Of a stretch of DNA of 33,173 nt, positions 28,120 through 33,173 are shown in pieces (the first letter of the stretch is position 1; each line of letters opens with the position of its first letter). The position numbers and the translations under genes are program-made. Source of the stretch: Alphaproteobacteria bacterium (lineage in GTDB: Bacteria > Pseudomonadota > Alphaproteobacteria > Micavibrionales > Micavibrionaceae); assembly GCA_020442425.1 (NCBI GenBank), contig JAGRKB010000070.1, positions 1 through 33,173 on the forward strand, written 5' to 3'. The notes below the pieces were generated by a model, which searched no databases, was not told where the DNA came from, and was given only the letters and a program-made list of their open reading frames with translations.

Positions 28120-29475
28120 TTAAGAGAAAATTTCAAAAATATCCCGAATATTTATAAGAATTACAAAAGACAGAACAATGCCAACACTGGCTGCCATCAT
28201 ATAAGCACGTACTTTGGCAGAAGGAGCCTTCCCACATATAGCTTCATAAAGATTAAATGATAAATGCCCTCCATCCAGCATTGGCAAAGGCAGCAAATTG
28301 AGAAAACCGATATTAACAGACAAAATGACAAGAATCTTGAAAAGGACACTATATCCCAAACGGTCAGCCTGACGCGCATTCTCTCCGGTCATTTCGCCGA
28401 TTTTGACAACGCCGCCCAAATCACCACTATCTTTTTTCCCGACAACCATCTGGTACAAAACCCCGCTGGTCTTACGAATAATTTTCCCGAAAAAAATAAA
28501 ACTTTCCGTCCAAGCCGATAAAAAAGACAAAGGCTTATGAACAATTGAATCCTTTACTCCGTATCGAACAGAGTGATAATGAATATGTTCAGAATCTCCC
28601 AACCCTTCATTCAAAGCTTTGCTAACATGAATGCGGTACAATTTCTGCACATCACCCTCATTCTTAATATGCCCAAATAAAACAGTGACATCCTGCCCCA
28701 ATCTGGATAACAACAAAGCGCGGGTCTGATCAGCATTTCCTTGAGTAGGAATGCCATCCACAGAATATATAGCCTCAAGATCCCAAGCACCGCTCCCCAT
28801 AACAATCCCCATGACCTTACGAGACGTTTTATCACCAAAGTCATCCTCTTCTTTCAAATCCGATAAAGAAATTTGAAACGGCAATAAATCCCCGTTACGT
28901 CTTACAACGACAGACAAAGGGTCTCCCCCTTCTTGCGTTTGCTTGATAATCTCGGAAAACTCATCAGAAACTGGATGACCGTCAATATCGATCAATTGAT
29001 CGCCAAGCTTCAATCCGGATCGATCAGCACCGGCACCTATTTCAATTGCGCCGATCTCGGGATTGGCAACATCTTTTCCGACAAAGAAATAGACACCCGC
29101 CATCAATATCAAAGCAAAAATAAAGTTTGCCAAAGGTCCTGCAAAAGCAATCAGAGCGCGCTGATAATTTTTACGAGCCCATAAACTTCCTCGAGCGTAT
29201 TCAGCTTCGAAAACCTCTTCCTCATCCTGAAACGGGGGCAACTCCCCACGCATAACAACATAACCACCGATAGGGAACAGACATATTCGCCACCGCATGC
29301 CACGCCTATCCGTTCGACCGATCAATTCCCGCCCAAATCCGACAGAAAATGCATCAACAGCAACACCAAAAAAACGAGCCATCAAATAATGGCCCATCTC
29401 ATGAATAAAGACCACAAAGGTCAAAACCAAAGCAGTCAGAAATCCATAGTAAAAAAATAGCTCAAGATAATACAT
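28120..29475 (-). CDS. Second RseP-type site-2 zinc metalloprotease
   Basis: This 451-residue paralogue has all the catalytic parts: HEMGH (H25, E26, H29), FPIGGYVVMRGE, a first PDZ domain (IGAIEIGAGADRSGLKLGD), a second less clear PDZ-like region (WDLEAIYSVDGIPTQGN), and PMLDGGH in the C-terminal helices. Around the zinc motif it matches the neighbour at a little over half of the positions by eye, so it is an old duplicate rather than a recent one. The middle and PDZ parts differ much more, which suggests another substrate. It begins 19 bp after dnaE and so is co-transcribed with it. It looks intact and active. Confidence 0.93.
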   Translation of the reverse strand: MYYLELFFYYGFLTALVLTFVVFIHEMGHYLMARFFGVAVDAFSVGFGRELIGRTDRRGMRWRICLFPIGGYVVMRGELPPFQDEEEVFEAEYARGSLWARKNYQRALIAFAGPLANFIFALILMAGVYFFVGKDVANPEIGAIEIGAGADRSGLKLGDQLIDIDGHPVSDEFSEIIKQTQEGGDPLSVVVRRNGDLLPFQISLSDLKEEDDFGDKTSRKVMGIVMGSGAWDLEAIYSVDGIPTQGNADQTRALLLSRLGQDVTVLFGHIKNEGDVQKLYRIHVSKALNEGLGDSEHIHYHSVRYGVKDSIVHKPLSFLSAWTESFIFFGKIIRKTSGVLYQMVVGKKDSGDLGGVVKIGEMTGENARQADRLGYSVLFKILVILSVNIGFLNLLPLPMLDGGHLSFNLYEAICGKAPSAKVRAYMMAASVGIVLSFVILINIRDIFEIFS

Positions 29476-29494
29476 TCCGCTCCACTAAGACTGC

Positions 29495-32400
29495 TTACAT
29501 TTCATTTAGGGTTTTAAGTCCGGGTATACGGTATATTTCCTCACGCAATTCTGCAGAGAAATTATAAAATTGAGGCAATTTAATTTTGACAACTTTGCAA
29601 ACCGCAGGAGAATAAACTTTTACAACAAAACGCGACTTCCCTTCACCTACTTTATCCAATAAAGATTTCAACTGCTCAATTTTTTCAGTCTCGGAAAACT
29701 CCAAAACAACTTCGTGAACCTTATCAATCAAAATCTCGTCAAGCGGCTTGATATCCTGAACCATCATCCGCACTTGATCTTCTTTGGTTTCCGCATCGGC
29801 TGTTAACAGCAAAGACTTACCCACCTCAAGAAAATCTCGTGAACGAGATAACACCTCAGAGAAAAGAATGACTTCATAAACGCCTGAACTGTCCGACAAG
29901 GACAAAAACGCAAATTTATTCCCCGACTTTGCAGAAATCTTTTCCGATTTCTTGAGCAGCACACCGGCCATCTGCACACGACATACAGGACGATCTTGCA
30001 ACATACGCTCAACTTTCGCGTAATTCACAATACGCATCCGCTCAAGCTGCGCTGCCTTTGAATCAAGAGGGTGCGCCGACAAATAAAATCCGATAGACGT
30101 AAACTCGTAAGATAATTTATCCAAAGGCGACCATTCGGGAATTTGAGGAAGATGTTGAGCCGCCAAATCATTGGAAGCCGTATCCTCCATTGCAAACAAG
30201 CTATTCTGTGCACTGTTACGCTCTTCAGCAAGAGCCGCTGCATAATGAACAAGCTTCTCAGCTCCCACAAACAACTGCGCGCGGTTGGGATGGATTGTAT
30301 CAAACGCCCCCGCAGCCGCCAAATTCTCGAATGTCTTTTTGTTGAGCGTACGGGAATCCATCCGCTTTAAGAAATCTTCTATATCTTTAAACGGGCCATT
30401 GGCCTCGCGTTCAGCCACAAGCGCGTGCATAGCCTGCTCACCAACGCCCTTGATCGCTGCCAGTGCATAGCGCACACATCCCTCTTCAACCAAAAATTCA
30501 ACACCCGATTTATTGACATCAGGAAGACGCAAAGGAATTTCCATTTGCTGCAAAGCCTGACGGAACACCGCAAGCTTATCCGTATTCCCCAAATCTAGCG
30601 TCATAATCGCCGCCATAAACTCGACAGGATAATTCGCTTTGAGCCAAGCCGTTTGATAAGCGACAAGAGCGTAAGCAGCCGCGTGAGATTTGTTAAACCC
30701 ATATCCGGCAAATTTTTCAATCTGATCGAAAATCTCGCCCGCACGCTCTGGCTTCACATCGGAGTGAGACCCTGCACCTTCGACAAAGGTCGCACGCTGC
30801 TTATCCATCTCTTCCTTGATTTTCTTACCCATAGCGCGGCGAAGCAAATCCGCACCGCCAAGCGTATAACCTGCAAGCAACTGCGCCGCTTGCATAACCT
30901 GTTCCTGATAAACCATGATTCCATAGGTTTCTTCCAGAATAGGCTGTAATTTCGGATGCATATAATCAGGAGCTTCCCGCCTCTCTTTCACATCAATATA
31001 TTTCGGAATATTATCCATCGGCCCCGGACGATAGAGAGCAACGAGAGCGATAATATCTTCAAAGCGGTTGGGCTTCATCTTGCGCAGCGTATCGCGCATC
31101 CCAGAACTTTCCAACTGGAACACACCGGTCGAATTGCCCGACGAAATCATTTCATAGGCGCCTGCATCATCCAAAGGAATTTTCAAGATGTCGATATCAT
31201 GGCCTTGGGAAATCTTAATATACTGCACAGCCTTTTGAATAACTGTGAGCGTCTTCAATCCCAAAAAGTCAAACTTCACCAGTCCCGCTTGTTCAACATA
31301 TTTCATGTTAAACTGGGTTGCAGGAATATCAGAACGAGGATCCCGATAAAGCGGCACAAGTTTAGGCAAAGGCCTGTCACCAATCACAACACCCGCCGCG
31401 TGAGTGGACGCATGTCGGTAAAGACCTTCCAATTTCAAAGCAATCGAAAGCAACCGATCAATCTGCTCGTCATCCCGCTTGGCACGAAGCTCGGGATCAC
31501 CGTCCAACGCTTCTTCCAACGTCACAGGGTTCGCAGGGTTCGCAGGAATCATCTTGGCAATTTTATCAATCTGCCCATACGGCATTTGCAAAACACGCCC
31601 GACATCACGAACAACCGCACGCGCTTGCAACTTACCGAATGTAATAATCTGCGCCACATGGTCATGACCATAACGATCCTGAACATATTTAATCACTTCA
31701 TCGCGGCGATCCTGACAAAAATCCACGTCAAAATCAGGCATAGAAACGCGTTCTGGGTTAAGAAAACGTTCGAACAGCAAATTAAACCGAAGCGGATCAA
31801 GGTCAGTAATTTTCAAAGACCACGCCACCAAAGAGCCTGCCCCTGATCCACGACCCGGCCCCACAGGAATATCATGTTCCTTGGCCCATTTAATAAAGTC
31901 GGAAACGATCAGGAAGTATCCGGGGAACCCCATCCCTTCGATAATATCCAACTCGAACTTTAATCTGTCTTGATATGTTTTTGTGATCTCGGCACGTTCA
32001 GTTTCACTGTGCCCGTCTTCAAAAACAAAATTCTGTAACCGCCACAACAACCCTTCTTCGGACTGCGCGCGCATTTCTTCTATCTCGCTACGACCGCTCT
32101 CAGTCTGGAACGGCGGTAAAATCGGCTTTACAACAGACAGGAAATACGAACAGCGCTGCGCGATAACAACTGTATTGCGCGTCGCCTCGGGGATATCAGA
32201 AAACAGCTCAACCATCTCCGAAGCTGATTTTAGATAGTGATGACGCGTTACGCGCCTGCGATCATCTTCGGAAATATACCGCCCATCTGCAATACACAAT
32301 AATGCGTCATGCGCTTCATAAAAATCGGGGGTCGGAAAATAACAATCATTTGTCGCAACCAATGGAATATCATGGGCATACGCCAACTCGATAAACCCGT

Positions 32401-32947
32401 CTTCAATTGCATCCTCTGTCGGATCATCATGGCGCTGCAATTCGATATAAAACCGATCACCATATATTTTTTTAAGAAGCTTAGTATTTTCTTCTGCCTC
32501 ATCCTTTTGTTTATGGACAAGTGCTTGACCAATCGGCCCATTAACCCCACCTGACAAACATATAAGACCCGCAGAAAATTCGCTCAAACAATCCCATTTC
32601 ACAAAGGGTTTAGACAGACCGTCACTCTCGGTAAAAGAACGAGAAAGAATTTCTGAAAGATTGAGATAACCCTGCTGATTTTGAACAAGTAGGATCAGAT
32701 GATGTTCTTCTTCTCCGACCAAAACACGCGAACCGAGAATAGGTTGAAGCCCTGCTTTCGATGCCTCGAGAGAAAACTCCATAGCCCCGAACAAGTTGCC
32801 TGAATCAGTAATGGCAATCGCTGGCATATTCATGCCCTTGGCTTTTTTCACCAACGATTTGACAGGAACAGCCCCCTCGGCCAGAGAATAAGCAGAGTGC
32901 ACATGAAGATGAATGAATTTATGGGTTTGTTGGTCCATATCACTCAT
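29495..32947 (-). CDS. dnaE: DNA polymerase III alpha subunit
   Basis: DnaE is the replicative polymerase catalytic subunit. The 1150 residues begin with a PHP domain ([17 protein letters not shown]13/H15/H17). The polymerase core has [31 protein letters not shown] (about 343-372) and the catalytic aspartates D405 and D407 in [17 protein letters not shown] carries the third. The beta-binding, helix-hairpin-helix and OB-fold parts follow ([41 protein letters not shown]). Its ATG overlaps the lolD stop (ATGA). A lolD-dnaE pair is common in alphaproteobacteria. A 9-bp tandem repeat gives PANPANP near 31530. Confidence 0.97.
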   Translation of the reverse strand: MSDMDQQTHKFIHLHVHSAYSLAEGAVPVKSLVKKAKGMNMPAIAITDSGNLFGAMEFSLEASKAGLQPILGSRVLVGEEEHHLILLVQNQQGYLNLSEILSRSFTESDGLSKPFVKWDCLSEFSAGLICLSGGVNGPIGQALVHKQKDEAEENTKLLKKIYGDRFYIELQRHDDPTEDAIEDGFIELAYAHDIPLVATNDCYFPTPDFYEAHDALLCIADGRYISEDDRRRVTRHHYLKSASEMVELFSDIPEATRNTVVIAQRCSYFLSVVKPILPPFQTESGRSEIEEMRAQSEEGLLWRLQNFVFEDGHSETERAEITKTYQDRLKFELDIIEGMGFPGYFLIVSDFIKWAKEHDIPVGPGRGSGAGSLVAWSLKITDLDPLRFNLLFERFLNPERVSMPDFDVDFCQDRRDEVIKYVQDRYGHDHVAQIITFGKLQARAVVRDVGRVLQMPYGQIDKIAKMIPANPANPVTLEEALDGDPELRAKRDDEQIDRLLSIALKLEGLYRHASTHAAGVVIGDRPLPKLVPLYRDPRSDIPATQFNMKYVEQAGLVKFDFLGLKTLTVIQKAVQYIKISQGHDIDILKIPLDDAGAYEMISSGNSTGVFQLESSGMRDTLRKMKPNRFEDIIALVALYRPGPMDNIPKYIDVKERREAPDYMHPKLQPILEETYGIMVYQEQVMQAAQLLAGYTLGGADLLRRAMGKKIKEEMDKQRATFVEGAGSHSDVKPERAGEIFDQIEKFAGYGFNKSHAAAYALVAYQTAWLKANYPVEFMAAIMTLDLGNTDKLAVFRQALQQMEIPLRLPDVNKSGVEFLVEEGCVRYALAAIKGVGEQAMHALVAEREANGPFKDIEDFLKRMDSRTLNKKTFENLAAAGAFDTIHPNRAQLFVGAEKLVHYAAALAEERNSAQNSLFAMEDTASNDLAAQHLPQIPEWSPLDKLSYEFTSIGFYLSAHPLDSKAAQLERMRIVNYAKVERMLQDRPVCRVQMAGVLLKKSEKISAKSGNKFAFLSLSDSSGVYEVILFSEVLSRSRDFLEVGKSLLLTADAETKEDQVRMMVQDIKPLDEILIDKVHEVVLEFSETEKIEQLKSLLDKVGEGKSRFVVKVYSPAVCKVVKIKLPQFYNFSAELREEIYRIPGLKTLNEM

Positions 32948-33173
32948 GCGGCCTTCAATACGCCTCCCTCAAGAACAAGTATCCGATCCATCTTACGGGC
33001 TAACTCCATGTTATGGGTCGCAATCAAAGCACCCGTTCCGAAAAAACGCGCTTGTTCAATAAGAAGATTAAACACTTCCTCCGATGTTTTCGGATCAAGA
33101 TTGCCTGTCGGCTCATCCGCAATAATTAAAGACGGGCTATTGGCCAATGCGCGCGCTATCGCAACGCGCTGCT
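32944..33173 (-). CDS. lolD: Lipoprotein-releasing ABC transporter ATPase LolD, C-terminal part
   Basis: The frame is open to the window edge and shows the end of an ABC ATPase. It reads [20 protein letters not shown] (end of the signature region and Walker B), then PTGNLD, the D-loop wording typical of the LolD/MacB group, and the switch histidine in [20 protein letters not shown]. LolD powers release of lipoproteins from the inner membrane for transport to the outer membrane. Its TGA overlaps the dnaE ATG. The Walker A part lies outside the window. MacB-type or FtsE-like alternatives cannot be excluded from this fragment, but the dnaE context favours LolD. Confidence 0.85.
   Translation of the reverse strand, partial: QRVAIARALANSPSLIIADEPTGNLDPKTSEEVFNLLIEQARFFGTGALIATHNMELARKMDRILVLEGGVLKAA

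Noticed and set aside
31524..31548. Nine-bp tandem repeat in dnaE as something special
   Set aside because: Two in-frame copies giving PANPANP in a loop look like simple slippage with no functional sign.
30956..31846. A plus-strand open frame of about 296 codons opposite dnaE
   Set aside because: It is fully antisense to conserved polymerase motifs and its translation is rich in His, Asn, Arg and Ile with no domain pattern.

Overview
The window looks like a core chromosomal segment of an alphaproteobacterium with modest GC content (mid-40s by eye). Several features point to that class. The pyruvate dehydrogenase E1 beta subunit carries its own lipoyl domain. The lipid A block uses LpxI rather than LpxH. 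The order lolD-dnaE leads into rseP-bamA-skp-lpxD-fabZ-lpxA-lpxI-lpxB with gltA next to it. There is a CtrA-type box (TTAA-N7-TTAAC) at gltA and a GANTC cluster at ftsB. I cannot place it below class level. No tRNA, rRNA, CRISPR, prophage or insertion sequence was seen.

Layout, left to right. (1) 1-7292, minus strand: the pyruvate dehydrogenase operon, read pdhA, pdhB, pdhC, lpdA. A gene unrelated to the complex sits at every junction: a VOC/glyoxalase-fold protein, a small secreted protein, an alpha/beta hydrolase, and after lpdA the start of an unknown membrane protein cut by the window edge. (2) 7450-7764: ftsB, with a terminator after it and GANTC sites in front. (3) 7902-14972, minus strand: a long housekeeping run read tpiA, secG, pyrG, a 60-residue membrane protein, purC, kdsA, a cysteine-rich protein, eno, and a YqgE-family protein with an unusual N-terminal membrane segment. 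(4) 15003-15127: a large imperfect palindrome with perfect 15-bp ends in the divergent gap. (5) 15242-18650, plus strand: a SurA/PpiD-type periplasmic folding factor and citrate synthase, each followed by a clear terminator. (6) 18726-26350, minus strand: an unknown protein, then the lipid A and outer-membrane block lpxB, lpxI, lpxA, fabZ, lpxD, skp, bamA. (7) 26589-33173, minus strand: two tandem, divergent RseP-type site-2 proteases, dnaE, and the end of lolD.

Functionally, enolase, triose-phosphate isomerase, the pyruvate dehydrogenase complex and citrate synthase cover lower glycolysis and entry to the TCA cycle. KdsA, LpxA/D/I/B, FabZ, Skp, BamA, the periplasmic isomerase, LolD and the RseP proteases form a coherent envelope-building set.

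I did not find a clearly new defence or mobile system. The most unusual observations are the interleaved pdh operon, a REP-like palindrome read in frame inside pdhB, the 125-bp palindromic element, the RseP pair with an operator-like palindrome between them, and cell-cycle-type sites at gltA and ftsB.
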